Shown: positions 25,790-38,394 of the stretch, one piece after another
Layout of the letters: each line of letters starts with the position of its first letter
How positions within the stretch are numbered: position 1 is the first letter of the stretch
Origin: Apiospora phragmitis
Taxonomy: Eukaryota > Ascomycota > Sordariomycetes > Amphisphaeriales > Apiosporaceae
DNA length: 64,000 nucleotides
Assembly: GCA_038363925.1 (NCBI GenBank)
Contig: JAQQWL010000013.1
Span: 186,001-250,000, forward strand
Direction of reading: 5' to 3'
Translations under genes and position numbers: made by a program
The notes under the pieces: generated by a model
Database searches by the model: none
What the model was told of the DNA's origin: nothing
The model's input: only the letters and a program-made list of their open reading frames with translations

Positions 25790-26263
25790 ATGGATTTCAA
25801 GCGACTCCTCTCCGAGAGCCTCAACAAGCCCTCAGTTATCCCGCCGGGCTATATTCTAGGCTCCTGCTTTCTGGGTCTGGGCATAATGGGGCTTGTTTCG
25901 CCGGCGCAGGCCGAGATCGCGTTTCCGGTTCGGCAAGAGGAGGACGAGAAGGAACCCAGCGACGTACACCCGGCTTCGCGCGGAAGTAGGATCAAGAGCG
26001 TCCTCAGAGCGCACCTGTACTCCAAAGCCGGCCGCGACCTGGTTTTCGGCCTCTCGTTTTTCGCATTGCAGTACCAGGGCAACATGCGCGCCATCGTGGC
26101 GCTCGAAGGCCTCGTTACGATTGTCGGGTTTGTCGACGGGTTCGCCGTGTGGAAGTACGGCGCCGAGGATGTGCGGCCGCTGGCCTGGAGCTACTGGGTC
26201 TGGAGCTCGAGTATCCTCGCGATCGCGGGTGCCAGACTGTATTTCCTACCATCGAGCCAGTAG
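25790..26263 (+). CDS. DUF4267 family small membrane protein
   Basis: Single-exon frame of 157 aa. The hydrophobic segments are near residues 21-40 (GYILGSCFLGLGIMGLVSP), 81-97, 100-118 and 133-152, giving a four-helix membrane protein. The GRDLVFGLSFFALQYQGNMRAI stretch resembles the GR-L..G......G..RA pattern of the fungal DUF4267 family, and FVDGFAVWKYG fits the next helix. The function of this family is not established; a location in an internal membrane is only inferred. The start ATG 25790 is the first in frame. The frame is intact, and codon use is GC-rich as in neighbouring genes. Confidence 0.7.
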   Translation: MDFKRLLSESLNKPSVIPPGYILGSCFLGLGIMGLVSPAQAEIAFPVRQEEDEKEPSDVHPASRGSRIKSVLRAHLYSKAGRDLVFGLSFFALQYQGNMRAIVALEGLVTIVGFVDGFAVWKYGAEDVRPLAWSYWVWSSSILAIAGARLYFLPSSQ

Positions 26264-26902
26264 TAGCGACAACTACTTGTGTGACGTTTGATGTCCATGG
26301 GAACAATACAACGGGCAAGAATACTCCCACGACTCAAGTCTGCATGGCAGGAGCAGAAACCAGATTAAATTAGGGACGTCTGGGCTTCATGACTTCTCAT
26401 AACCGCTGACTCGGCATGTCCTTGAACATTAATCCTACAGAGCCCGGACCCACGACAAGCTACGGGCAATATCGCGCAGGGTTCGCATTTGAAGCACTGT
26501 TTTAGTCTGATCGAATATCACCCGATCTACGATCAGTGATGCACAGCAATGCAGAGATTTAGAGAAGATATCACGAACTGTCCAGTCATCTTGAGTTATT
26601 GAAGTCACGCATTCAATTGATTGAAATTATTTAGAATACGTGTAGGAAGTCCAACTAGGAGCCTGAAATCGAGATCACGTGGATATCAGAGCAGGGACCA
26701 GAGATTCGACACAATCCATTAACTTGTGAAGGAGGCAACCTTCCGAGCAAATCTTACTACGACATACATAAGGTCAACCCGCAAGGCAGATCACGACTTC
26801 ATTCACTTGAAATACGTGGAGCCCATTAAGTAATCATCGAGAGAACCATTGAATCTCTTCAAAACGATGCAGCAATGGACAAGTCGCTAACCAAACCCCA
26901 TT
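26264..26902. other. Intergenic region upstream of the 2EXR pseudogene, no gene seen
   Basis: AT-richer than the flanking gene. Nothing recognised. Confidence 0.45.
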
Positions 26903-28045
26903 ATGAGCGATGCGTACGACCAAGAGCACATTGTGCACGACGATGATGTAATCAGAGAGCGCCTCGTGTCTGCGGTGAGGCAGGCCTGAGAGGATGAAAA
27001 TAATATTCAAACCCCTCAAACCCTTGCTTTAAGCTTGAGCAGGCGCACAAGGGAGTCGAATGACTTCATCAAGCGCCTGCAGGATGATTGTCAGCGGCTG
27101 AAATAGGAGAACCTAGACTTACAGGTAGGGTCGCGTCGCTTCACTTGCTTTAGCCGCCTACCAACCGAGATCCGGACGATGATATGGGGACTGGCGGCGA
27201 TCGAAACTTACACGCCCAAGATCTTTCAGGTCAACATCAAGAGTGTGCTGCGCAGAGACGGAGTTCCCGAAGTTAGCGTACGGTATCCACGACATAATGT
27301 TGCGCAAGCATGTCGAGAATCGCGATACCTTTTACACCCGCTCAAGCCTGACGATCATTCCTGGGAGACGATGAGTAAAGAGCGCCGCGTTGTGGTATTG
27401 GCCGGGCTGGATTGGGGTTGGAATGAAATAGCGGGATGGTCTTGGTTTAAGAGCGCCCTGGACGGCATCTTCTTCTCCGAGACAATGCTGGATTCGGACC
27501 AGGCGATGAGCAAGGAGTCGCTGAAGGCCCTCGAGGCCCTCGTGGGCCCCGTGCGGCGCATCCTCGTGCCTTGGCGGGATGATCCGGCCTGCGATTAGCT
27601 GGACTTGGGCTCAGTAAAGCTTTCCAACTTTGGCTGTCTACAGCAACTGCAGAGCTTCGATTTCGTGATGGCGAGGCGCAAGGTCAAGCGCAGTGTGCGC
27701 GCACAATGGCCAATCCTGCCCTTCGCCGTGGATGTCGACGATGAAGTCGCTGTGAAGGATGCCCTTGCCGCCCTGGGCAATGATGCGGCGTACCTTAGAT
27801 GCAATATACGCTACTACCGGGAGCCTGATTTCATCGAGGGCGGCGGGCCTGCCGAATTTTGGGACGGCGGCAACCAAACATTTATACGAGAGTGCTGGTT
27901 GCGGACGCAGTACGAGCTAGATCCGCCCAATGGGGATGATACGCCACCGTTTGTTGATCGTGAGCTTGTGAGTTGGGATCACCCTTGGGTGCAGGAACAT
28001 CTGAAATGCATCCCAGTATTCAAAAGGGTTATTTTGATGGAGTAA
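26903..28045 (+). pseudogene. 2EXR-domain protein pseudogene with three in-frame stops
   Basis: One reading frame runs from ATG 26903 to the TAA at 28043-28045 (381 codons) and is interrupted only by TGA at 26987-26989, TAG at 27104-27106 and TAG at 27596-27598; there are no frameshifts. Downstream of the second stop is the signature of fungal 2EXR proteins, FSRLPTEIRTMIWGLA. It is followed by a typical 2EXR-like body (QACRESRYLL, VRRILVPW, a KLSNFGCLQQLQSFDFVMAR segment and an FIRECWLRTQYEL C-terminal part). The N-terminal ~65 codons would be acidic and coiled-coil-like. All three stops can arise by single C:G-to-T:A transitions (CGA to TGA, CAG to TAG, TGG or CAG to TAG). The function of 2EXR proteins is unknown; many are multicopy in fungi. 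Stop-codon readthrough or unrecognised introns are less likely explanations. Confidence 0.75.
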
Positions 28046-30021
<1,976 letters not shown>

Positions 30022-30202
30022 AGCGAAGCATGAGGAGCCTAGATCGAGTTGAAATTACACATTATTTTACATGGTATATACTTGTGTGCCACTGCACTCA
30101 CAGGGGGAAGCCTGCTTGACCGCAGTTGATGATCCCGTTCAGTCAACTGATTGTTTATATTTACTCAACCGATCACCCCCTTTATTAATGGGCTATCCCA
30201 CT

Positions 30203-30745
30203 TTATGCATCGATGTAGTAGCTCTTCTGCATGACCATCCAGACCGTGCCCGTCGTGGCAAAGAAGAACGGCATCAGTTGCGGACCGCCCATGTAGTACG
30301 TCTTGTAGAAGACGTACTCGGTGAGGAAGTGGCCGAGGGCGACGACGTAGGTGGACATGGCCATCATGTAGACGGGCTCGAGGTTGAGATGGTAACTGGC
30401 GTAGAGGCGCACGATGGCGGATATGAGGGTGTAGGTGCCGAAGAGGCGGGCGGCCAGGGGCGTGACCTGGTTGATGCTTGCGGTCTTGTCTTTGCCCTTG
30501 GCGGCGGCGTCGTAATCGGCCGCGACGGGGATCAGCTTAGAGGTCGAGTCCTCGGGGTCGAAGGCGGTGGTCTTGGGCGGCAGGGCCTTGTTGGGCACGA
30601 AGCGGCCGTTGTAGAAGCGGCGCGAGAAGTGCAGCGTCATGTAGTTCTGCAGCGAGTTGCCCACGGCGATCAGGGACAGGGTGAACATGTAGTAGGGCAG
30701 GTAGCCCTTGTCGCCCGCGGGCAGGTAGGCGGCGATGGCGTCCAT
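30203..30745 (-). CDS. erg28: Erg28, ergosterol biosynthesis scaffold protein
   Basis: ER membrane scaffold that tethers the C-4 demethylation enzymes (Erg25-Erg26-Erg27) of ergosterol synthesis. Single exon, 180 aa. The N-terminal LPYYMFTLSLIAVGNSLQNYM helix with the GNSLQ core is typical of Erg28. Further helices lie near residues 102-120, 124-142 and 155-172. A hydrophilic insert around residues 55-85 (Pro/Asp/Lys-rich) is cytosolic by inference. The start is the first ATG that gives the family N-terminus; the frame continues 57 nt upstream through a (CAGA)n stretch that is probably leader. The gene converges with gal7, with about 180 bp between the stops. Confidence 0.93.
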   Translation of the reverse strand: MDAIAAYLPAGDKGYLPYYMFTLSLIAVGNSLQNYMTLHFSRRFYNGRFVPNKALPPKTTAFDPEDSTSKLIPVAADYDAAAKGKDKTASINQVTPLAARLFGTYTLISAIVRLYASYHLNLEPVYMMAMSTYVVALGHFLTEYVFYKTYYMGGPQLMPFFFATTGTVWMVMQKSYYIDA

Positions 30746-30768
30746 TGTTTGTTGGGATGTCGTTGTTC

Positions 30769-30785
30769 GACAGACAGACAGACAG
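30769..30785. repeat. GACA microsatellite in erg28 leader
   Basis: Four tandem GACA units just upstream of the erg28 start codon. Confidence 0.75.
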
Positions 30786-31140
30786 CGGAAAGACTTGATC
30801 AATTGCCGTGAGGGTTGTAAGGATATAGGTTGATTCGGGGACTTTTTGCGTCGGTTGGTTGCCTAGTTTATGCGATAATCGGAGTTGCAATCAAGTCCGG
30901 ATCATCATGTTCGGGGACTGGCACCCACTTCGAAGAATCACTTCAGCCCCCATCGCCAGACGATCTTCCGATTATTTCATTAGTCCCCTGGCCTAAGCTT
31001 CTTCATCTTGGGCGTGTTATTAGTCCACCGACTCCGTGCCCCACAAGAGACCACCCAGAGGTCCAGAATACGTGGCATACTTCTCTATTGCTCATAGAAA
31101 GCCATGTTGGAGGGATAATTAGCGACAGGATTGTTGTTCA

Positions 31141-31236
31141 TTGATAATGAAATAGTTGATGGTGGATATATCAATCAATTGTACATGTAGTTCGTGGTTG
31201 GGATACCTAGGTTGTTGATAACGGAATAGTTGACGG
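31141..31236. repeat. Diverged 22-bp direct repeat
   Basis: Positions 31141-31162 and 31215-31236 match over 22 bp with three differences, all transitions (ttgataa-g-aatagttga-gg core). Confidence 0.55.
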
Positions 31237-31912
31237 CATATGGGATACAGGTAGCTAGCTGGCGGATAGCTTTGTGGTGAGCAATATGACGGCTGGCTTG
31301 ATGTCGATAATTGTTGAGCCACTATGGAGGACAGTCGAGTTTTGTTTCGTTTCCTTCATTCAGATGCGTCCTTATTTAGTCAGGTTCAGATCGACGCCAT
31401 TTTGTTCTCGCGAAGGTGCTTTCCAAGTTGGTTCCAGTGCAGTGGTCCTAACCTTGGTCCGTGTTATGGAGTTACAATTCAGTGCCAGCTTCAATGGATA
31501 ATTCTCAATCCATACCTACCTACATTTAGGGACGCATAACCTATCTACACAGAGACCTATTATTTGCCAGATGGCGTTTGTAATTGAGGGCGAGTTCTGT
31601 AGGGCGAAATGGAGGATCTACAAGTCCAGGGGCATAGCAAGAGCTTCGGCCAATGAGACAACAATTTGCCCAGATTTTGCAATAACGCCCCGAAGCTGGG
31701 TTGCTCCCGGCACGCGGGGTCCACGTCCACAAACTCAACAAATGGATCCCGGCAACTTTTCCATGTGCCATGTTAAAGTATGTAGACACCACCACCTTGA
31801 CATTTTCTTGTCGAACTGAAGGGTCCCCTCCACTCATCCGTATCTCGTCCGATAGTCTACATTGGTCGATATAGCGACTCCGTTCTATTAACCGGCGTCG
31901 AGTTATCTCAAT

Positions 31913-32994
31913 ATGGCCAACACTAACGACATTCTGAGCGCTGTACCGCAGTCGCTACTGCTGGGCTTTGCTGGTATTGGTGCTCTGTATCTGGGCTCCA
32001 AGGCGTTGAGCTACCTGCAATTCTTCCTCAATGTTTTTGTCCTCAGTGGTACCAACGTAAGTTGATGCAGCAATACCCAATTGCGATTGTCTATTACGCT
32101 CTTCTGAAATTCGTGTCTAACTGCTGTCCTCTCTGGCAGTTGCGCAAGTATGGAAAGAAGGGCACTTGGGCCGTTGTCACCGGCGCCTCGGACGGCCTCG
32201 GCAAGGAATTTGCCAGCCAGCTTGCAGCTAAGGGCTTCAACCTCGTCCTCATCTCCCGAACCGAGTCCAAGCTGCAGGACCTCTCCAAGGAGCTCGAGCA
32301 CAAGTTCACCCACATCCAGACCAAGATCCTGGCCATGGATTTCAGCGCCGATAACGACACCGACTACGAGCGCCTGGCCGAGCTGGTGCGGGATCTCGAC
32401 GTCGCCATCCTGATCAACAACGTCGGCCAGTCCCACAGCATCCCCACGCCGTTCGTCCTGACCGAGAAGAAAGAGCTGCAGGACATCATCACGATCAACT
32501 GCATGGGTACTCTGAAGGTCACCCAGATCGTTGCCCCCGGTATGCAGCAACGCAAGCGCGGCCTCATCCTGACCATGGGCTCGTTTGGTGGCTGGGCACC
32601 TACTCCCTACCTGGCTACCTACTCCGGATCCAAGGCCTTCCTCCAGCAGTGGTCTTCTTCTCTGGCGGTCGAGCTTAAGTCCAGCAATGTCGATGTCCAG
32701 CTCTGCCTCTCTTACCTCGTTACCACCGCCATGTCCAAGGTCCGCCGCACGAGCGCACTGATTCCTAGCGCCCGTGCCTTTGTTCGCTCTGCCCTGGGCA
32801 AGATCGGCACTGGCACCTGGCAGACCATGCCCGATACCTACACGCCTTTCTGGAGCCACGCCTTGATGGGCTGGGCTGCCGAGACATTCCTGGGTACGGG
32901 TAGCAGGATCCTCCGGTCCTACAATCTGAAGATGCATGTAGATATTCGCAACCGGGCTTTGAAGAAGGCTGCCCGAGAGGCGAAGAAGCAGTAG
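31913..32994 (+). CDS. Very-long-chain 3-oxoacyl-CoA reductase (KAR/IFA38 family)
   Basis: ER-membrane NADPH-dependent reductase of the fatty-acid elongation cycle, also used in sphingolipid fatty-acid synthesis. Exons 31913-32056 and 32140-32994 flank an 83-nt intron (GTAAGT, branch TCTAAC). The product is 332 aa. The N-terminal membrane anchor lies within residues 13-47. The SDR domain follows, with the cofactor loop [14 protein letters not shown], the active-site segment TMGSFGGW with catalytic YSGSK, and a C-terminal half with the VVTTAMSK-type lid (here LVTTAMSK). The C terminus ends in a Lys/Arg-rich tail ([10 protein letters not shown]) compatible with dilysine-type ER retrieval. The frame is intact. 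A 308-aa antisense frame over the same DNA is a codon-bias shadow. Confidence 0.95.
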
Positions 32995-34095
32995 AGGACT
33001 CTTGGTGTGCTTGTGCTTCTTCCAAGGTCTGATATATCAGGAAAGCAGCCGAGAGACATAGAAACTGGAATGGAATGGGAAGAGGTGGAATGCACCTCGA
33101 AAAATAATTAGTATATAATAGGTCCCTATGGCTTAACGACTTATTTTATTGGTCAATTACCTAATCAATCAATCGGTTCATCTATTCAAAACATCCATAG
33201 ATATTTGTAGCGTGATGTGCAGGTGTACAGTTTGATGCTCAATATCATAATAATCCCAACTATTGTTACTTGTTCAAGCTTGCAGGTGTCATTCCAGTAG
33301 GTCCTGCCTAGCCAGCTAGGTAGCCAGGAACACCCAGATAAAGCACTAAAATAGCTGGATTACCTCTTTCACAAACAAATGAACAGCTGTCGCCGTAGCG
33401 CATAAACGACTTATTCAAGAGCCAGTGTAGGCAATCATACAGACTGCAGGTGAACTGTACCTAGGTGCATGTGTTTATGTACATGTAGGCAACCTAGATA
33501 CTGCTAGGTCCGGCTTAGCGCGTATTTGTCGCGAGAAGCAGCTGGGAGCTTTGTCCGCAGGGCTTTTCTATTGGCACGCAGGAGCGCGCCCAAGCTTTCG
33601 AGAGCTCCAGTCGATCGCCCTAAAAATTTCCAGCCTTCTCATAAAAGTAAGGTACGAATGAAAGCGCGACACGGGCCCAGGCAAAGGAAGGCAGAGAAAG
33701 AATTGAGTGATGCTTCGGCCAAGTCCACATAAACATCGTCACGATTCGCAAGCATCTACATTGCAACACGTTTGCATTCTGCTTTAAGCAACAGGACCAT
33801 CTCAAAGGGCCGCCGGCATTTCGACACCGATTCCTTGATCTGCCAGCACTTGTCCGTCTGCACGCGCACGCACTCCTTATCTCGACGCTTGTAGAGAGCT
33901 TCATCGATTGCCATTGATGCCCTGGTAGTTTGTCGCCGAACCTGGTGCCTCGCCGGCTTCAAGTGGCATTGACTACACCTTTCGTTTTGTCTGCAGGCCG
34001 CTGCAGATGAGTGGCTATTGTCCTTTAAATACCCATCGTCTCCATCCCCCTCTTCGAAGCCCGCCATCGAGCGACCTCGGAACACTCTCTTCAAC
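32995..34095. other. Intergenic region and likely 5' exon/leader of the nucleoporin gene
   Basis: No separate gene seen. The nucleoporin frame stays open upstream of ATG 34096 to before 34000, with a possible acceptor (ctgcag) near 33996, so a short first coding exon may lie in 33600-34000. Confidence 0.4.
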
Positions 34096-37000
34096 ATGCA
34101 AGCAACACCAATGCGCCCCGTGCCGGGCGCTTTCATGCATACGCCGGCACTGGCCCGAAAATTTGCTGCCCAAAATGACCCAGTTCGAAGACGTCTCTTC
34201 GGCGACGAATCCGCTGGCCAAAGTTTCGACGCGCCCGTACAGCAAGATCTCGGTCCCCAAGGACTGGGTGACCCGATACAAAGTGGACGACCTCTCCCGC
34301 CCATTGCCAATGGAGGAGCCCAGATCGCGGCGCCGCGTCCACCTCAGTCTCCTCTATCCAAAGCTGCGACCTACATCAACAGCGCGCTCTCGCAGGACGA
34401 AGCTTACCCCGAGCTCGACGCCTACTGCCGACAAGTCTCCTCCGAATATGATATGCCCAGTTTCGACTCGGCGTGGGCACCCTTTGCCGAGTCCCAAGTC
34501 TACGAGATCCCCCAGCGCGTCTTTGAGCAATACAATACGGCCGAGGTTTCGACCATGATGGGCCTTTTCGGTGAGCTCAATTACGCGTGGGTTACCGTCG
34601 ACAACAGTCTTTACTTATGGGACTACACGCACCCTAACCCCGAGCTTATCGGCTACGAGGATAACCCACACAGCATCACGGCAGTCAAGCTGGTGGCCCC
34701 CAAGCCTGGTGTGTTTGTGAAAGAAATCAACTACATGCTGGTAGTGTCAACTGTGCAAGAGATGTTTCTTCTTGGTGTGGCAGCCGACATTCAACCAAAC
34801 GGAGCCAGCAGTGTCACCTTGTACCAGACGAAGATGACGCTGCCGCTTCGAGGCACTGAAGCTCGCGTTATTGCCGCGGCTGCCAACGGTCGCATCTTCT
34901 ACTCGGGCCAGTCAGAACCCGATATTTACGAACTTTACTACCAGCAGGAGGAGAAATGGTTCTCCAGTAGGACTGGCAAGATCAACCACTCCTCGCCCGG
35001 GTGGACATCAGTCGTGCCTCGTCCTCCGTCGGTCATCTGGGGCAGCAAATCACAGGAGTACATCGTTGATATAGTAATCGACGACACCAGGAATCTGCTG
35101 TACTCCCTCTCCAGCAGCTCAACTATTCGTACTTACCACATGGAGGGGGCAGACAGGCTCAACAAAGTCATTGAGAAGACCAAGAACGACTGCCTTCGCG
35201 ACGTATCTCATATGCTTACCAGCCACTCGCCCTTGCTAAGCGATCGCATGGACATCATCGCCATCTCCCCTATCACATCTACCGAGGACGCCAAGGTTCA
35301 TCTCATGGCCGTCACTAATACAGGCTGCCGCCTTTACCTCAGCGCTACACGTAATACCTACGTTACCTCCGGTTCCGCTGCTTCAGCTCCCCAAAGCATG
35401 CAGCTCCAGTCCATCAAATTCCCTCCGCCTACGCAAAACCCGCAACACCGACAAATGCGCCCCCGCGATCCCTACGGCGGGCCTAGCGACTACATCGATA
35501 TCAGCTCTCGGTCGTTGGCTCTCACTCGCAAGGCCATACGATACGCACCGGGTTATTTCATCGCATTTGTCCATAAGGAAAACATGGGCGAGAACGACGT
35601 AGTCTTTGCGTCGGCTCCGGATACGGGGCGTATAAAGAACACTAGTCACATACAGAACCTGAGGAACTACGAACAAGCCAATTGGATCGAGATCAACAGC
35701 AAGGCCGAAGACATTGGTCTGATCAGCAAGCCGTTTGGCGCGACAAAACAGCCCATGGGATTTGGGAACGAGTTGGCTGTCCAGTTCGATAGCCCCACCA
35801 GCGAGTTCGCGATTCTGACCAACACGGGCGTAATAGTTATACGCCGGAGGAGGCTGGTTGACATCTTTTCTGCATCCATCAGGACGACCGTGGGCGATGA
35901 GGGACTCAAGGAACAATTTAACAAGTTCCAGAATCTATATGGCCGTGTCGAGTCCGTTACGGCGGCTTTAGCGGTAGCTTGTGGCCAGGGCTCAGCTGAC
36001 CAGCGAATGGGTGCTGGGCGAAGTGCTATTGACCAGGCTATCGAGGATCGTGCGAGACAGGCGTTTGTTAACTTTGGTGGCAACCCCATGCTTCCTGAGC
36101 AGGACGGTCAGGCACCTACGGTGGAATCTGTCCGACCCTCGTCCCGGCACGCTGCTCTCAGCCTGTACCTGAGCCGCCTTATTCGATCGCTCTGGAGAGC
36201 TCCAGTTATCCGCCTTGGAACAGATGCGGCCGGTGCTCTTGCCATCAAATCGACAATTCCCAATACTAAGCTGGCTACCGTTCAGGAGCACTTGGAGCGC
36301 CTCAGGTCATTCCTTGATGCTAACAGGGGCCTTATTCAAGGTTTTTCTGGGCCCTCCGACTTGGCGCGGGCTGGCAGCAAGGCAGAGGAGGTCGCTTTCC
36401 AGGGAGAGCACCAAGCTATGCATGCTCTGCAGATCCTGATGGCAAGCATTTCCGAAGGAATCTCCTTTGTTCTTATGCTGTTCGACGAGCGCGTTACGGA
36501 CATATATACCCGCCTTGATGAGGCCTCCCGCCAGCAACTCCGCGAGCTTACTTTCGAGCGTCTCTTTTTCTCAAACATCTGGAAAGGATCTCGCAAAGGT
36601 GCTGGTGAAAGCTATCGTGAATCGCAACATCGAGAGTGGAGCTAACGTGGAGACGGTAGCCGATGCTTTGCGGCGGCGTTGTGGCAGCTTCTGTAGCCCA
36701 GATGATGTCGTCATCTTCCGCGCGCAGGAGCAGCTGAAGCGCGCGTCGGACGCAGCGCTGAACCCGAACAGTTCACGCACCCTTCTCGCCGAGAGTTTGA
36801 GGCTGTTCCAGAAGGTCGCAGGCAGTCTTGGCCAGGCGAATCTCGATAACATCGTAAATCAGTATATTGACCTGAGATACTTCGCCGGCGCCATTCAACT
36901 CTGTCTGACTGTTGCCCAAGAAAAAGACCGTGGAAACACTGCTTTGTCTTGGTTCAATGACAACAAGCCTGCCAATGATCCGAGAGAAAGGGCGTTCCTG

Positions 37001-38394
37001 GAGCGCAAAAGCTGCTACGAGCTTATCCAGCATGTTCTTCAGAACCTGGACGCCGCCTCAAGCAGGGAACCCGAGATGATAGATGGCAAGAGGACACTAA
37101 TCGCCACCAAACGAGACGAGGCTTACGAGGTGGTGAATGGTGCGCCGGACGAGGTGTTCCATTTCGACTTGTACGACTGGTATGTGCAGCAAGGATGGAC
37201 CGAGCGCCTGCTCAATGTTGAGTCGCCGCACGTCGTCACGTTTCTGCAACGCCTGGCCGTTAGTGAGTTCCGCCACGCGGAGCTGCTGTGCCGGTACTAC
37301 ACAGCACGGGCCCGGTACTTCGAGGCCGCCAAAGTACAAGCCGACCTGGCGCAATCCGACTTCCCGATCTCCATCAAGGACCGGCTCAATCTGCTCAGCC
37401 TGGCGAAGACCAATGCTAGTGTCATGACCCCTGGTATTAGCCGGCAAGATATGCAGATGCTTCACCACACGGTGACTGAGCTGCTTGAAGTGGCTCATAT
37501 TCAAGACACGTTACTTGAGCGCCTCCAAACCGACCCGCGCATACCTGCCGAGAAGATCCCCGAGATTACCGAGCAGCTGGACGGCCCTATTCAAGGCTTG
37601 TCTGAAGTAAGTTGATGTTCATCAATTGATCGTCCACGTTTCCACCGATACTGACTGGTCTCTTACAGCTTTTTAATGATTATGCCGACCAGGCGGAATA
37701 TCACGACCTGGCGTTACTGATTTTTCACGCTGCTGACTTCCGCAATGCCACTACCATCTTGCAGACGTGGGGTGCCCTGATTGAGCGGACGCACAACGAG
37801 GTCGCAACTCAGTGGGAGGACTTCCACGTGGCGCGCAACGCTAGAGGCGCAATGCCCGACCCGCCACCACAACCGTACGAGAAGATCATTGGTGTCATCC
37901 GCGAAGTCTGCCACCGCGCTTCCAACGATTCGTTCATCTTCCCCGTACCTCAGCTTCTCCCCGATCTGTGCCGCTACGCCGTGGATAATGCACAGGATGG
38001 CCGCATGAATGCGGATCCCAATTGGCCCATCATGGTTTTCCTTGGGCTCGGAGTTAGTCACGACCTGGTAACACGCTGCCTAGAGCGGATGTTCGAGTCG
38101 CAGGAGATCCCCTTCCGAGGAGCTATGCTTTCCCGGGTGGTGGAGTGGATTGTGTATTCGTTGCGCGTGTGGATGAGGGAGCTGGCCCGCACTGGCCGGC
38201 CGGAACAGAGTCTGCCGGACTGGGTGGCTGTTTTGGTATCTGAATGTGATGTCTGGATCCGGACCGCTCGAGGCAACAACGAAGGCGGTATGGAGATGCC
38301 CGAGCTTATGCGACAAGTCCGTGACCTGAAGAGATCGATAGATGGAGCGGTTGGTCTCGGTGGCAGCTTCCGAGGCAGCATGGGCTTCCTGTGA
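34096..38394 (+). CDS. Nucleoporin Nup155/Nup170 family (one apparent frameshift)
   Basis: Structural subunit of the inner ring of the nuclear pore complex. Exon 34096-37606 and exon 37669-38394 flank a 62-nt intron (GTAAGT, branch CTGAC). The product is about 1411 aa after one base is discounted, in line with Nup155 size. The N-terminal half (roughly residues 80-500) is the beta-propeller region with ELNYAWVTVDNSLYLWDY; the C-terminal half is an alpha-solenoid including ALRRRCGSFCSPDDVVIF and DLYDWYVQQGW, both typical of the family. One extra T in the T5 run at 36565-36569 shifts the frame between LTFERLF and SGKDLAKVLVKAIVNRNI; removing it restores the protein. The 5' end is uncertain: ATG 34096 (MQATPMRPVPG) is the first in-frame ATG, but an upstream exon is possible. 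Confidence 0.92.

Larger units (their letters stand above)
30746..31912. other. Divergent intergenic region between erg28 and the ketoreductase gene
   Basis: Two lipid-biosynthesis genes diverge from this 1.2-kb region. It contains a GACA microsatellite (30769-30785) in the erg28 leader and a diverged 22-bp direct repeat (31141-31162 and 31215-31236). No gene seen. Confidence 0.5.

Noticed and set aside
30071..30811. 246-aa frame antisense to erg28
   Set aside because: Erg28 on the minus strand is clear; the + frame has no recognisable domain.
32011..32937. 308-aa frame antisense to the ketoacyl-CoA reductase
   Set aside because: The opposite strand encodes a complete SDR with all motifs; the antisense frame is a codon-bias shadow.
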